A stretch of 64,000 bases of DNA, taken from NCBI RefSeq assembly GCF_005670685.2, contig NZ_CP062008.1, positions 248,001 to 312,000 of the forward strand, read 5' to 3'. The notes beneath the pieces are model-generated. The model was not told the origin of the DNA, made no database searches, and was given only the letters and a program-made list of their open reading frames with translations. Source of the stretch: Mycolicibacterium mucogenicum DSM 44124 (GTDB lineage Bacteria; Actinomycetota; Actinomycetes; Mycobacteriales; Mycobacteriaceae). Shown piece after piece: positions 25,976-35,749 of the stretch (position 1 is the first letter of the stretch; each line of letters opens with the position of its first letter). Position numbers and translations under genes: made by a program.

Positions 25976-28147
25976 CTACAGCACCCCGGACGCCGCGAGG
26001 GCCTCCTGTATGACCGGAGTTATCTTCTCGCCATAGGCCAGCGTCATATGCACGGTGTCGCGTTTGGTCAGCGTTGTTCCTACGAAACTGGGGCACTTTC
26101 GTGCGTCGTAGCAGAACCATGGGAGGGAATCGACCCATTGGCCACCGAGGGACTGGGCCAGCTGTTGTTCCGCTTCCGCCATTGCTCGCCAAACTCTGGA
26201 GACATTTGACACGCAGTCCACAGGCAAATTCGATTTTTTCCCGTAACACTCGCTGATGGAGACTCCGTCGGGCGGCGGAGCCATTAGCACAATTTTCGAA
26301 GTATTTGACTTGAATTTATTGATGAACTTCTCGAGTGAGTCGATCCACTCCCGGGGCTGGAGGGTGCGGCCACTGCCGGCCAGCTTCCTGATCCAGTAAA
26401 AGTGCGAGACGATGACGATATCGGGGTGCGCATTGTTGATGTATTCGACGGCAAGTGACCTCTTGTTCTCGCACGCATCTTCGAGACTGGTGTCCTTATC
26501 AGCCACACGCTGGTCGATGAAATGACACGAGTATTGAGCCTCGCTATGGACCTGGAGCCCCTCGTTGGAATTGAGTGCCATTGACCGCAGGGGTCCCAAG
26601 TACCCCATCGCGACGGAATCGCCGATCACGACTATCTTTGTGCGCGCCGTCGGGGAACCCCAGGTGCAGGCATCCGAACCCAGCGGATTTTCGTGCCCAC
26701 AGCGGTCGACTTCCGGTGGCGCTATGGGATCTTCGACAGCGGCTTCAACCGAGGGGTCGAACTGAGGCCATTCTGTGGATTTGAGGGCGCCCAACAACGC
26801 CGCCCGTAGCTCGCTTGCAAGTGGCAGGACACCGGCCCCAGATGGTATTTCGTGCGCGGCGGCAACTGAGATATCGCCAGGTGTTACTGCTTGTCGATAC
26901 GCATCGGGTCGTTGTGTGTAGCCGGCCAGTGCGACAACCAATAAGATCGTAGCTGCGACGGCAGCAAGTTGTGTTGAACGCTGCATCTTGATTCTGCCTC
27001 GCTGAAGTGCACGTCTGGCACGACGCAATTTCGCGTAATCGATACGGCGCAAGGGATTTTCGATGAAATGGTAGGAAGCGATAGCCAGCCCCAACGTCAG
27101 TGCCGTCGCTGTCGCGTAGTAGGTGACGGTCGTGTCCATGAGATCGGCTAACAGGATGATTACAGGCCAGTGCACGAGATAAAGCGAATAGGAGATGTCG
27201 CCGAGGTATGTGCTGATCGGATTGCGTAAGAAGGGTTGATACGCAGGTTCACCGCCGACACCCGCCGCGATGACCAACGCCGATCCGGTTACGGGAAGCA
27301 CTGCCCACGGGGCTGGAAATCCCATCGAAGGGTCAGTGATCAGAGCAATGCTCGCCACGATGATGGCTAGGCCTGCCCATGAAAGCACGGGTTTGACAGG
27401 CGTTGGTATTCGGGCGAGGAGTCCGACCGACGTGGCCAGCAACGCTCCGACTCCCAGTTCCCAAACCCGGCTGAACGTACTGAAATACGCCCGCGCCGGC
27501 CACACCGCGGATTCGTACATGGCCCAAGTTAGAGACAGCGCAATCACCAAGCCCATCACGGTGCCGGCGATCTGCATCCTGCGATGGTGCGACCAGGACC
27601 TCCGGAGGACCAGCAGGCTGATTACGAAAATCAAGGCCGGCCAGACGAAATAGAATTGCTCTTCGACTGACAGGGACCAGTAGTGCTGTAGCGGCGACAC
27701 AGAAGTGTCTGCGTTGAAGTAGTCCGTGCCCTCCATGGCGAATCGCCAGTTCGCCATGAAGATGAAGGCAAACACCGCGTCGACCCCTACTTCGTGGGCT
27801 CTGAACGGCTTGAACATCAATGTCGCGGCCACGTAGATCAAGATGAGTACAACTGTGGCGGCGGGCACAATGCGGCGCACGCGGTTCCAGTAGAACTTTC
27901 GGAATGGAACGGTGCCGTTGACCTCCGCCATTCGCAGCAAGTTGCCTGTGATGAGGAATCCGGAAATCACGAAAAACACGTCAAGCGTGACGAATCCACC
28001 TCGCGGCCAGCCCACCAGGTGGGTGATGAAGATGGTGACCATCGCGAACATGCGCAGGCCCTGGAGGTCGAGACGTTGATGGGACGATGCGGCAGCGCGG
28101 TATCGTCGCCGCGAGTATCGCTTGTACCGTTTGAGTAGTGACGCCAC
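25976..28147 (-). CDS. OafA-type acyltransferase fused to SGNH domain (paralog 1)
   Basis: A 723-residue membrane protein. The N-terminal acyltransferase-3 domain has LDLQGLRMFAMVTIFITHLVGW (catalytic His near residue 42), FVTLDVFFVISGFLITG, FYWNRVRRIVPA and LSVEEQFYFVWP, with about ten or eleven helices to residue about 380. The C-terminal extracytoplasmic SGNH domain has GDSVAMG (block I) and RDTVHM (Asp and His). These proteins O-acetylate or O-succinylate glycans outside the membrane. Long basic N-terminus (KRYKRYSRRRYR). Highly similar in layout to 46191-48368. It probably decorates the polymer of this locus. Confidence 0.9.
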   Translation of the reverse strand: MASLLKRYKRYSRRRYRAAASSHQRLDLQGLRMFAMVTIFITHLVGWPRGGFVTLDVFFVISGFLITGNLLRMAEVNGTVPFRKFYWNRVRRIVPAATVVLILIYVAATLMFKPFRAHEVGVDAVFAFIFMANWRFAMEGTDYFNADTSVSPLQHYWSLSVEEQFYFVWPALIFVISLLVLRRSWSHHRRMQIAGTVMGLVIALSLTWAMYESAVWPARAYFSTFSRVWELGVGALLATSVGLLARIPTPVKPVLSWAGLAIIVASIALITDPSMGFPAPWAVLPVTGSALVIAAGVGGEPAYQPFLRNPISTYLGDISYSLYLVHWPVIILLADLMDTTVTYYATATALTLGLAIASYHFIENPLRRIDYAKLRRARRALQRGRIKMQRSTQLAAVAATILLVVALAGYTQRPDAYRQAVTPGDISVAAAHEIPSGAGVLPLASELRAALLGALKSTEWPQFDPSVEAAVEDPIAPPEVDRCGHENPLGSDACTWGSPTARTKIVVIGDSVAMGYLGPLRSMALNSNEGLQVHSEAQYSCHFIDQRVADKDTSLEDACENKRSLAVEYINNAHPDIVIVSHFYWIRKLAGSGRTLQPREWIDSLEKFINKFKSNTSKIVLMAPPPDGVSISECYGKKSNLPVDCVSNVSRVWRAMAEAEQQLAQSLGGQWVDSLPWFCYDARKCPSFVGTTLTKRDTVHMTLAYGEKITPVIQEALAASGVL

Positions 28148-28818
28148 AGCAGTCTCCTAGGTTCGACGGCATCGTATCGGCGTGGGCGTCAATTTTTCGC
28201 GGTTATCGCTGAAAGGTTTGCGCCAAGCGTTCTGGGCGACTATTGGCGGGGCAGCCTCGATGCAGCCGTTGCTGACTGCCGTTGCCGGTCGCCTTGCAGG
28301 CGCTATCGGCAGGGCTCGCCGACCAGCTGCGCGGGAGGCCGCCTTGAGATCGGAAGGCCGGGCGAGGGAACCGAACTCGCGCTTGCGCAGTTGTGGGAAA
28401 CGGTGCGCTGGCGCATTTGTTGCTGGCGCACCGGAGGGCTATGCCGTGGTGCGGTGCCGTGTCGTGTGTTTGGCTTCTCGGGCAGCACTGAGGGCTGGGC
28501 ACAAGCAGGCCTCTGACCAGGAATTATTTGACGCGGCGGTTATTTAGGTCGCCCTTGGTTCGTGGTATCCGTGTGGCGGCATGTTGAATTGCTACGCAAA
28601 TGCCATATGGGTTGCTACGACATGAATTCATAAAACCGGCTAACGAAATCCAATAAATCAATATTGACGTTTTAGCAAAAAACTTGACGAAAGAGCTTCC
28701 TGGAGGCCTGTCGTGGTCGTAGCATCGGCCTCGTATCGGGCCTTCGTGTGGGTTCCATCAGATTCTCATTAGAAGCCCGTTTCCTCACCATTGGAGCTTG
28801 GTCTAGATCGGGGGCCTG
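28148..28818. other. Long non-coding interval at the divergent promoter of the glycosyltransferase gene
   Basis: About 670 bases. The left half is GC-rich with a weak open frame (28182-28547) that has no recognisable protein features. From about 28590 to 28700 the sequence is markedly A/T-rich and holds two TTGACG hexamers 20 bp apart (28664 and 28684), which resemble -35 elements; no matching -10 is clear. It probably contains promoters for both the leftward acyltransferase and the rightward glycosyltransferase. Confidence 0.5.
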
Positions 28819-30015
28819 ATGTCTTCAGTTGCAATAATCGGAACACGCGGATACCCCAGCTACTACGGGGGCTTTGAGACTGCCGTCCGAAAACTTGCCC
28901 CTGACCTGGCCGATATGGGCTGGGATGTCACGGTGTATGGCCGGCGTGGCGCGACCAAACCGGACGACCCCAGCTTGGACCCGCGGATCACGCGGAGGGT
29001 CACCTGGGGCATGGAGACTCAGAAGCTGAGCACTCTCTCGCATGGTTTGACGGCAGCACTCGATGCCGCGGTGCGGAAGCCTGATGTGGCATTGATTATG
29101 AATTGCGCGAATGGCTATTTTTTGCCAATTCTGCGCGCGCGTGGGATCCCAACTTTGGTGAACGTCGATGGTATCGAATGGGAACGGGACAAATGGAGTC
29201 CGACCGCGAAGCGGGTATTCAGAAAAGCAGCGGAATGCACGGCCAAGTGGGCGGACGGGTTGGTGTTCGATGCGCGCCGCATCGAACAATACTGGAGGGA
29301 CACGTTCAACGCCGCGGGCACATTCATTCCCTACGGCGGTGACCTCGCCTCGGAACTGCCTGTGCCCGAGGGACTGGCACATCGCGAGTACGTCCTACTG
29401 GTCACCCGATTCGTCCCGGAGAACACAGTGCCGCAGTTCTTCGAAGCGGTGCCCGCCATCGCGGAGCAGTACCCGGTGGTTATCGTCGGTAGTTCGGGGT
29501 ACGGGGGCGAGTTGGACGCAACCGCGGAGCGCCTCGCCTCCTATCCGTCAGTGACCTGGCTGGGGCACGTGCACGACGACTCGTTGCTTCTGGCGCTGTG
29601 GCAGCACGCGGGTCTCTACTTCCATGGGCACAGCGTCGGCGGAACGAACCCAGCGTTGGTGCAGGCAATGGCTGCGGGTGCGCCGATCTTGGCACGAGAC
29701 ACCGACTACAACCGCGAAGTCCTTGGTTCTGCCGGCGAATTCGTTTGTGATGACCCAGAATTGATCGCGAAGACCGTAGTGCAGTTGATGGAGAATCGTG
29801 CAGAGCGAGAAGACGAATCGCGAGCAATGATGCTTCGGGCCGTTCAGCACTACTCGTGGGCATCAGTGGCTCGCGGCTACGACAGTGCGATGCGCGCAGT
29901 CATGGAGGCGCGCGGCGTGGCGGCGCACGCCGAAGTTCATTCGATTGCGGATCGCGCTACAGCACTGAACATTCCGGTTCCCAGCCCGATGCGGCCTCAG
30001 CAACTGGCCATGTAG
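28819..30015 (+). CDS. Glycosyltransferase, GT4 with DUF1972 N-terminus (rhamnosyltransferase-like)
   Basis: A 398-residue cytoplasmic glycosyltransferase. It opens with IGTRGYPSYYGGFETAVRKL (residues 6-25), the signature of the DUF1972 N-terminal domain seen in capsule rhamnosyl- and related transferases. The C-terminal GT-B half includes LLVTRFVPENTVP and the donor-site stretch HGHSVGGTNPALVQAMAAGAPILA. ATG 28819 follows a GGGGGCC stretch. It is the only rightward gene between acyltransferase 1 and the leftward operon. A dTDP-rhamnose donor would fit RmlA in the same locus (inference). Confidence 0.85.
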   Translation: MSSVAIIGTRGYPSYYGGFETAVRKLAPDLADMGWDVTVYGRRGATKPDDPSLDPRITRRVTWGMETQKLSTLSHGLTAALDAAVRKPDVALIMNCANGYFLPILRARGIPTLVNVDGIEWERDKWSPTAKRVFRKAAECTAKWADGLVFDARRIEQYWRDTFNAAGTFIPYGGDLASELPVPEGLAHREYVLLVTRFVPENTVPQFFEAVPAIAEQYPVVIVGSSGYGGELDATAERLASYPSVTWLGHVHDDSLLLALWQHAGLYFHGHSVGGTNPALVQAMAAGAPILARDTDYNREVLGSAGEFVCDDPELIAKTVVQLMENRAEREDESRAMMLRAVQHYSWASVARGYDSAMRAVMEARGVAAHAEVHSIADRATALNIPVPSPMRPQQLAM

Positions 30016-30037
30016 TCACCATCGGGCCGCGGATACC

Positions 30038-30940
30038 TCAACCTGGGTGCGTACTGATCCATTTCCATGTGCGTTCAAGGCCTTCGCGTAGCGAGACGCG
30101 CGGCTCCCAGCCGAGACTGCGCGCCAGTCCGATGTCAAGGACAGAACGTGGCACGTCGAAGCTGCGTGCGCGCTGGTGTTCGATCAACAACTCGGCCCCT
30201 GCCACATCTGACATTGCGCCCAGTACCTCGTTGAGGGTGACCGGGAGCCCTGAGCCACAGTTGAGCGCACCACGGAATTCGCTCTGCGCGGCCGAGATGC
30301 AGAGATCTCCGACGTCGTCGACATAGACGAAGTCGCGCACGGTCGACTTGGCGGCATACAGAGTGGTCGGTGACGCCCCTAGATGGTTGCGCCAGGCAAC
30401 ACCGATGATGCCCTGCGGACGGGAGAGGTTCTGGCCTGGGCCGTAGGCATTCGCGACGCGCAGGCTTACGGTCCGTGTAGCGGTTCCGCGTGTGATTGCC
30501 GCGACCGCATACTCGGAAGCTACTTTCATGGCTCCGTATGACGAAATTGGGTCAGGGCACTCTGATTCACGATGAGCAGCTGACCCTTCGCCATACACCG
30601 TCCCGCCTGAAGATAGATAGATAAAGCAACCTACGTGCGCAGCTACCGCCTGCTCCGCCAGCCAACTCGAAACACCTACCGATGACGCCAACGCTGTGGC
30701 GGGTGACTCTTGGACTGTCGCCGGAACATAGGATGATGCAGCGTCGACGACGACATCGACGCAATCGAGAAGCTCCTCGAGCCGGAAGCCCAATTCGACG
30801 CGACCGTGGACAAAATCGACTGCGTGATCCAGCAGCAAGTTGGGGTGGGGCGCAAGCGCAGTCACCGAATCACCCTGTTGGATAAATCGATTGGCAATTC
30901 CACTGCCGAGGAGTCCGGCTCCGACCACGAGGATTTTCAG
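30038..30940 (-). CDS. NAD-dependent epimerase/dehydratase (sugar-nucleotide SDR), probable CTG start
   Basis: About 300 residues of extended-SDR fold: Rossmann motif VGAGLLGSG, YLSSGGTVYGE, catalytic YGAMK, RVANAYGPGQ, FVYVDDVGD. Likely modifies a nucleotide sugar for the polymer. No ATG, GTG or TTG precedes the Rossmann motif in this frame; the first is a GTG at 30928, which would delete the first beta strand. A CTG at 30938-30940 gives (L)KILVVGAGLLGSG, exactly the expected N-terminus, and overlaps the upstream stop as CTGA. I annotate that start. Last gene of the leftward operon. Confidence 0.82.
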   Translation of the reverse strand: MKILVVGAGLLGSGIANRFIQQGDSVTALAPHPNLLLDHAVDFVHGRVELGFRLEELLDCVDVVVDAASSYVPATVQESPATALASSVGVSSWLAEQAVAAHVGCFIYLSSGGTVYGEGSAAHRESECPDPISSYGAMKVASEYAVAAITRGTATRTVSLRVANAYGPGQNLSRPQGIIGVAWRNHLGASPTTLYAAKSTVRDFVYVDDVGDLCISAAQSEFRGALNCGSGLPVTLNEVLGAMSDVAGAELLIEHQRARSFDVPRSVLDIGLARSLGWEPRVSLREGLERTWKWISTHPG

Positions 30941-32163
30941 AGTGGTACCCCGGCTTCGGCATACGCCATCGAGAGCCTTTCGACGAACTTTGATCGGCTC
31001 AGTTCCAGTCGTGAGTACTCCATGGCCTCCTTGCCCATTTTTGTGAATCGCTCCTTATCGCAGATGGCGTTGCACAGCTCAGCCGCCAATGCATCGACGT
31101 CCCCTGGCTTGACCATGACGCCGCGATCAGTTCCCAGGAGGTCCGGAACTCCGCCGACCTGTGTGCCGACTACGGGCACCCCGAGTGTCATCGCCTGATA
31201 GATCACCAGCGGCGATACCTCGTGCCAGATTGATGGAACGACGAGGGCAGCAGCTGCCAACATTTCGGCTTCGGCTGCGCTGCCCCAGGCGGTCCCTACG
31301 AATTCAACTGGTGCGGAGAGGGATTCGGCCAGATCTTTCAGCTGTGCCTCGAGGCGCCCGGTGCCGACAATGCGCACTGCGACGCCCGAAAGCGCCGCAG
31401 CTCTGATGAGGACGTCTACGCCCTTTTCGACGACCAGGCGACCGACGTACAGCACGTGACACCCCGGTGATCTATCCGGTGGAGCCGTCGGCGCAGGCCA
31501 AAAGTTGGGAACAATCTTGATGCGATCAGCCTCAATTCCTGCGGCGAGTGCGTTTCGTTGCATCAGCTCGTTGCTCACGAGCACTCTCGAAGCCACGTTG
31601 TATGGCTTCATTGCCATGACAGCTGCAGCTTCGACGCCGAGAATGATGCCGCCTGCCCGTGAGCCTCTCCAGCATCGCGTCTGGCCGGGCGCGGTTATCC
31701 GCCTTCGCGGCTCATCGAGGCAGATGGTGCATATCTGTTGCGTGACGTCGTTGAGCAGCCTGTAACTCGGGCATGACAACTTGTAGTCGTGTACGGAGAG
31801 TAGCGTCGGGATACCTTGCCGCCTGAGCTCCCGCATGAACATCGGGCCAAGCTGGTGGTGGCTGTGTACGACGTGAGCGGCATCGATCTGCTCAGCCTCG
31901 AGGAGGCGTTGGATCGCACGAGTGGTCTCGTCGCCAAGAACCGCACGGCGCGCGGTGCGCAGTCGCTGGCGGGCACCAGGCGCAGTTGGATCAACCTCGG
32001 GCACAAAGTATTCCCGCGACGGCACGTCGAGGGTGTCCTTCTCAAGCTGAGCGAAGGGAACCACTTCATGGCCGAGTTCCTCAAGAACGTCTTTGAGGTG
32101 GAAGCAGTACTCCTCGACACCACCCAGTCGGCGCCAGTACTTGTTGACCAGGAGAATTCTCAA
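30937..32163 (-). CDS. Glycosyltransferase family 4
   Basis: A 408-residue GT-B enzyme. The acceptor-domain opening is RILLVNKYWRRLGGVEEYCF with the usual Gly-Gly loop, VVHSHHQLGP follows, and the donor half has HVLYVGRLVVEKGVDVLI (about 248-265), the GTG motif in AVRIVGTGRLEAQL, and SIWHEVSPLVIYQAMTLGVPVVGT with the E-x7-E-like site. Start is TTG at 32163, with GAAGG about 9 nt before it; the protein then begins directly at the first beta strand. It is 12 nt downstream of the previous gene and overlaps the epimerase start, all one transcript. Sugar and linkage unknown. Confidence 0.87.
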   Translation of the reverse strand: MRILLVNKYWRRLGGVEEYCFHLKDVLEELGHEVVPFAQLEKDTLDVPSREYFVPEVDPTAPGARQRLRTARRAVLGDETTRAIQRLLEAEQIDAAHVVHSHHQLGPMFMRELRRQGIPTLLSVHDYKLSCPSYRLLNDVTQQICTICLDEPRRRITAPGQTRCWRGSRAGGIILGVEAAAVMAMKPYNVASRVLVSNELMQRNALAAGIEADRIKIVPNFWPAPTAPPDRSPGCHVLYVGRLVVEKGVDVLIRAAALSGVAVRIVGTGRLEAQLKDLAESLSAPVEFVGTAWGSAAEAEMLAAAALVVPSIWHEVSPLVIYQAMTLGVPVVGTQVGGVPDLLGTDRGVMVKPGDVDALAAELCNAICDKERFTKMGKEAMEYSRLELSRSKFVERLSMAYAEAGVPL

Positions 32164-32175
32164 ACTTGGACGCCT

Positions 32176-33513
32176 TCACTCATGTGCGGAAGCCGCACTT
32201 GCCTGAACCTGTGGCGATGTAATCCGAAGGCTGTTCGACACTCGCCAACGCACCGGTGCCCCGTTGTCAACTTGCGAATGGCACCTCCGAACGTCGTAGA
32301 CCGCCAACATCGCGTCTGAATAGTCTTCGATTGAGTAGCGCGCGCCGACCTCGGCGAGGGCGGCGGCAACGATCGAGCGTCCCCCTTCGGGGCGTCGCGC
32401 GACGTTGACCATCGCGTCAGCAAGTACGTCCGGGGCGTCGCTCACGCAGTAGAAGAAGTGGTCGGGAAGCGTGCCCTCAATGGCGATGGGCGTTGCGATG
32501 ACGTTCTTCTGCGCCAGAATTCCGGATATCGTCTTGATTTTCACGCCGGCGCCGTAGCGCAACGGGATTATCACAGTGTCGAAGTGCTCGTAGAAACTGT
32601 CGATGTCGTCCACATAACCGGTGACCTCCACGGATTCGCCAATATTCTCGGCTGCATCGCGAAGTTCTTTGGATGGGCGTGAGCCGACAAGGTAGAGGTG
32701 CGCCGCGGGCACTTCATCGACCACGTGGGGCCAAATGTGATTCAGTAGCCACAATCCCGCGTCGTTGTTCTCGGGACGGTGGAACGCAGCGACGAATCCG
32801 AATGCTTGTGTGTGCGAGGTCCTCGTCGGACCCGGTTTCGCGGTAACAGAATCGGACCGGGTCTTCAGCGGAGGATTGAGCACATGTACGTCGAAGTTCA
32901 CACCCCGAGCCGACAGCAGGTCGGCGTCCTTTTGACTGAGAACAATCGCGGCGTGGAGTCCACGGACGAGTTGTCGCTCTTGTGCGGTCACGTACCGGAG
33001 ATACACGCGGCGAAGTGGTCCCCGCCAAGTAGCCACAGCGCGCTCGATGCGTTGGCTCGGCACATCATGCACGTAGCCGATGATCGTTGCCGACGGATTG
33101 AGCCTGTGCACGAGCCGCGCGAATATGAAGAACTCTGCCCATTGCAATTCGACGACGTCAGCGTTGCGGATGCTTTCTCGGAGTCGGCGAGACGTGATAA
33201 ACCCGATACAAGCGCCTAGGTCCGGCAGAACCGGCATGGCGAGCGTCCAAAGTCGCGCAAGTACCTTGCCGATCAGTGTCTTTCGCCACCAGGGAAAACT
33301 GATGATGGCGGGATGGTGATGATCGTCCAACTGAAAATTGCGCCCGGTTTGTGGACGATTGTGGTCGTAATCAGGGGAAAACACATCCAGTCGCACGCAG
33401 TGCTTGAGTAATACGCGGTGATGGTGGAGGAGCAGTTGACCGCCCGCGTGATCGACTCCGTCGTATGGAAGCGCCAACGATAGAGACGTCACTTTCAAGT
33501 CACTGGATTCCAT
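32176..33513 (-). CDS. Glycosyltransferase, GT-B fold (GT4-like)
   Basis: A 445-residue protein. The N-terminal half has HAGGQLLLHHHRVLL and VVELQWAEFFIFARLV. The donor half has FGFVAAFHRPENNDAGLWLL, HLYLVGSRPSKEL, and the conserved VIIPLRYGAGVKIKTISGIL typical of the Glyco_trans_1_4 subgroup. It lies 10 nt after the GT2 gene and 12 nt before the next glycosyltransferase. The C-terminal 50 residues after the donor domain are polar and unassigned. Presumably adds one sugar of the repeat unit in the cytoplasm. Confidence 0.82.
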   Translation of the reverse strand: MESSDLKVTSLSLALPYDGVDHAGGQLLLHHHRVLLKHCVRLDVFSPDYDHNRPQTGRNFQLDDHHHPAIISFPWWRKTLIGKVLARLWTLAMPVLPDLGACIGFITSRRLRESIRNADVVELQWAEFFIFARLVHRLNPSATIIGYVHDVPSQRIERAVATWRGPLRRVYLRYVTAQERQLVRGLHAAIVLSQKDADLLSARGVNFDVHVLNPPLKTRSDSVTAKPGPTRTSHTQAFGFVAAFHRPENNDAGLWLLNHIWPHVVDEVPAAHLYLVGSRPSKELRDAAENIGESVEVTGYVDDIDSFYEHFDTVIIPLRYGAGVKIKTISGILAQKNVIATPIAIEGTLPDHFFYCVSDAPDVLADAMVNVARRPEGGRSIVAAALAEVGARYSIEDYSDAMLAVYDVRRCHSQVDNGAPVRWRVSNSLRITSPQVQASAASAHE

Positions 33514-33523
33514 GGCTGCAGTC

Positions 33524-34678
33524 TCAATTCGCAGCTGGCGCCATGTCGGGCTGGACGTGCGTCTTGGAGTCGAAGCTCTGTACGTAGTCGTCGAGCGATA
33601 TATCCGTAGTGTGGAACGTTCCGCAGACGGCCCAGATCATGTACCACCACGCCAGCCGCAACTGATTGGCGATCCATGTGGAGGCATCGCTCAAGGGCAC
33701 GTTCATGCCGGAAACTTTGATCACCGCAGCCGGAATTACTGCCGCCAACCGCGCGGCACCGCCGACGAAGACGGTCAGCCGTAGCCAGAACAACCCATAG
33801 CCTTGGAGCCGGTGCATGCATTGAACAGGCGCTTCAACCAGCTCCATGATGCGCAGTGCACGCTCGTGCTTGCTGAACGATTTCCTACTGACTCCGCCGA
33901 TGTGGACGGCAGAAAGGTCGGAATGAACGTGAGCTGTGTATCCGTGCCTACGAGCCCGCATGCAGATCTCTTGATCTTCGAGGTACATCGGCAGGCGTGT
34001 ATCGAGTCCGCTATCGAAGACCTTGCCGTTGATGCACATCAACGCACCGCCCACCATGGCAAGTTCCCTTTGATCACAGTCGATTTCGTGCTCGGAAAGA
34101 TTCTGCGAAGGGGTTCCCAGCAGTTGTGCGAACTTCGGATAGCCAATTATGTGACTGAACAGTCTGCGACGATTCCATACCCGTCGGGCGCATCCGCGAT
34201 CGATCGCGCCGGTCGGATCTCTGAGTGTTGGCCCCCAGACGCCGACGTTTTCGACTACCTCGATGGAGGAACGCTGGACCAGTTCCGTGACGACACGGCC
34301 GCCAGCAACGATGTCAGGGTTCATCAGAGCGACGACGTCGAATCTTCCCCATTTACATTGGGCCAGTGCAAATCCCAGATTCACGCCGTGGCTGAAACCC
34401 TCATTGTGGGCTGCTACGTGAACCAGCGCCCGATCTGACGAGCACGTCGCACGAATGGTCTCGGCGACCCGCTGGTCGAGTGAATTCTCGATCACGGCTG
34501 CGTGATTACCCGGATGCGCTTCAACGAAGAATCGCACAGACTCGGCAATGTCTGGAAGTTGGTCAAATGAATTGAACGTCACGACGATCAACAGCGCCGT
34601 GCCGGGTGCGGAGCCATCATCCGAGGCTGCTTCCCCAGCTTGTTGGCGCGCCAACCGGGTGTCGGACAGGTTACTCAT
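33524..34678 (-). CDS. Glycosyltransferase family 2 (rhamnosyltransferase/WbbL-like)
   Basis: A 384-residue GT-A enzyme. LLIVVTFNSFDQLPDIAESV (about 29-48) is the GT2 start, NEGFSHGVNLGF near 92 and ALMNPDIVAGG near 114 carry the DxD-equivalent Asp, and LAMVGGALMCINGKVF then YLEDQEICMRARRHGY complete the acceptor site (ED motif). This pattern is that of dTDP-rhamnosyl transferases such as WbbL/WbbD. The C-terminus has hydrophobic stretches that may contact the membrane. A 223-bp gap separates it from the methyltransferase gene upstream, so a promoter of its own is possible. Confidence 0.86.
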   Translation of the reverse strand: MSNLSDTRLARQQAGEAASDDGSAPGTALLIVVTFNSFDQLPDIAESVRFFVEAHPGNHAAVIENSLDQRVAETIRATCSSDRALVHVAAHNEGFSHGVNLGFALAQCKWGRFDVVALMNPDIVAGGRVVTELVQRSSIEVVENVGVWGPTLRDPTGAIDRGCARRVWNRRRLFSHIIGYPKFAQLLGTPSQNLSEHEIDCDQRELAMVGGALMCINGKVFDSGLDTRLPMYLEDQEICMRARRHGYTAHVHSDLSAVHIGGVSRKSFSKHERALRIMELVEAPVQCMHRLQGYGLFWLRLTVFVGGAARLAAVIPAAVIKVSGMNVPLSDASTWIANQLRLAWWYMIWAVCGTFHTTDISLDDYVQSFDSKTHVQPDMAPAAN

Positions 34679-34901
34679 TCGCTCCTCGCCGTCGGTCGCG
34701 GTGAAGTCCCCGCGAGCTGGGCCACTGCAGCGTCAGCCCTTGGCTGCGCCTCGCCGGCGTCGGCCCGCTTACCTGCATGTTAGTCGCGGGCGTCAATATT
34801 CTGTGGCGAATCCGAGCGATTACGTCGAGTAGGCAGCCGGTACCGGCTTTACCGGCCTGGGCGGCCCAGTCGTCGCCCGCTCGGCGTCTGTAGGGTCGGA
34901 G

Positions 34902-35735
34902 CTAGAGCAGCACCCGTTCTGGGATATGTCCACCCGGTGTTGTTTTGGTTCGTCGTGCCGGGTCCGCCTTTGAGCGCGCGACGTGATCGAGCACGTGGCA
35001 CACATACATTCGTTCGAACCATATGCGGTTCCGGTCCGTCCGGTGCCCGGGCAACGTGCGATCCACATCGATCTTCCTGAGCTGATTCTCGACATTGAAC
35101 TCGTCGACTGCAGCTAGTTCACCGCACCATCTGTTCGAGAAGAACGTCGACACGTCGTCCAGATACACACTCACGGCCGGCGTGTAGAGGTCGGATGCGC
35201 CCTGCAGACACCTCAATGCGTGCTTCGTCGGGGTGTAGATGTCGACGTCGATGGAAATGAAGCCCAATGGTGCGGCAGGGGTGAGGTGCTCGCTGATGAA
35301 ACCGCCGATGGTGTCGTGAATGTCGCCGATGAGGAGGTCTGCCCGCCCCTTCAGCTTCGCCGTCAACTCGGCTTTGTTGAACATTGGGTAGTCGCCCTGC
35401 GACCAGATCTCGGGGTGGTCTTTGTACCCGCTGATCTCGCTCAACCCCTCACCCGTGTCGAAGCCGAAGATTCGGAACTTGATGCCGGTTTCTCGTGTGA
35501 TATCCGATGCCAACTCGACCATGTTCAGGAGCCCGGCTCCCTGAGCCACTCCGAACTCACAAACGGTGACCTCACGATTGCCGAAATGGCTGGCGATATC
35601 CGCGGCGCGCAGCATGCCGTATGCATAAGCCGGACGATTTGCCAGCCCAAGTTTCTCTTTGACGCGAAATGACCGGATCTGTCGCCTTCTGATGCCGTCG
35701 TAGATCCGCTTTGGAGTCAAGCGATGAATATCCAT
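34902..35735 (-). CDS. SAM-dependent methyltransferase, TylF/MycF-like
   Basis: A 277-residue class I methyltransferase. The SAM motif is VCEFGVAQGAGLLNMVELA near residues 58-76, FGFDTGEGLSE is motif II, and GFISIDVDIYTPTKHALRCL is the post-motif with a metal-binding Asp pair typical of TylF/MycF sugar O-methyltransferases. Probably O-methylates a deoxysugar of the repeat unit, which would suit a rhamnose-containing glycan. It lies 14 nt after the flippase gene in the leftward operon. Confidence 0.8.
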   Translation of the reverse strand: MDIHRLTPKRIYDGIRRRQIRSFRVKEKLGLANRPAYAYGMLRAADIASHFGNREVTVCEFGVAQGAGLLNMVELASDITRETGIKFRIFGFDTGEGLSEISGYKDHPEIWSQGDYPMFNKAELTAKLKGRADLLIGDIHDTIGGFISEHLTPAAPLGFISIDVDIYTPTKHALRCLQGASDLYTPAVSVYLDDVSTFFSNRWCGELAAVDEFNVENQLRKIDVDRTLPGHRTDRNRIWFERMYVCHVLDHVARSKADPARRTKTTPGGHIPERVLL

Positions 35736-35749
35736 GTACAGGGTCCCCT

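Noticed and set aside
28182..28547. 121-codon plus-strand frame in the 28.2 kb gap
   Set aside because: Low-complexity Arg/Ala composition, no Shine-Dalgarno and no recognisable motif; treated as non-coding.
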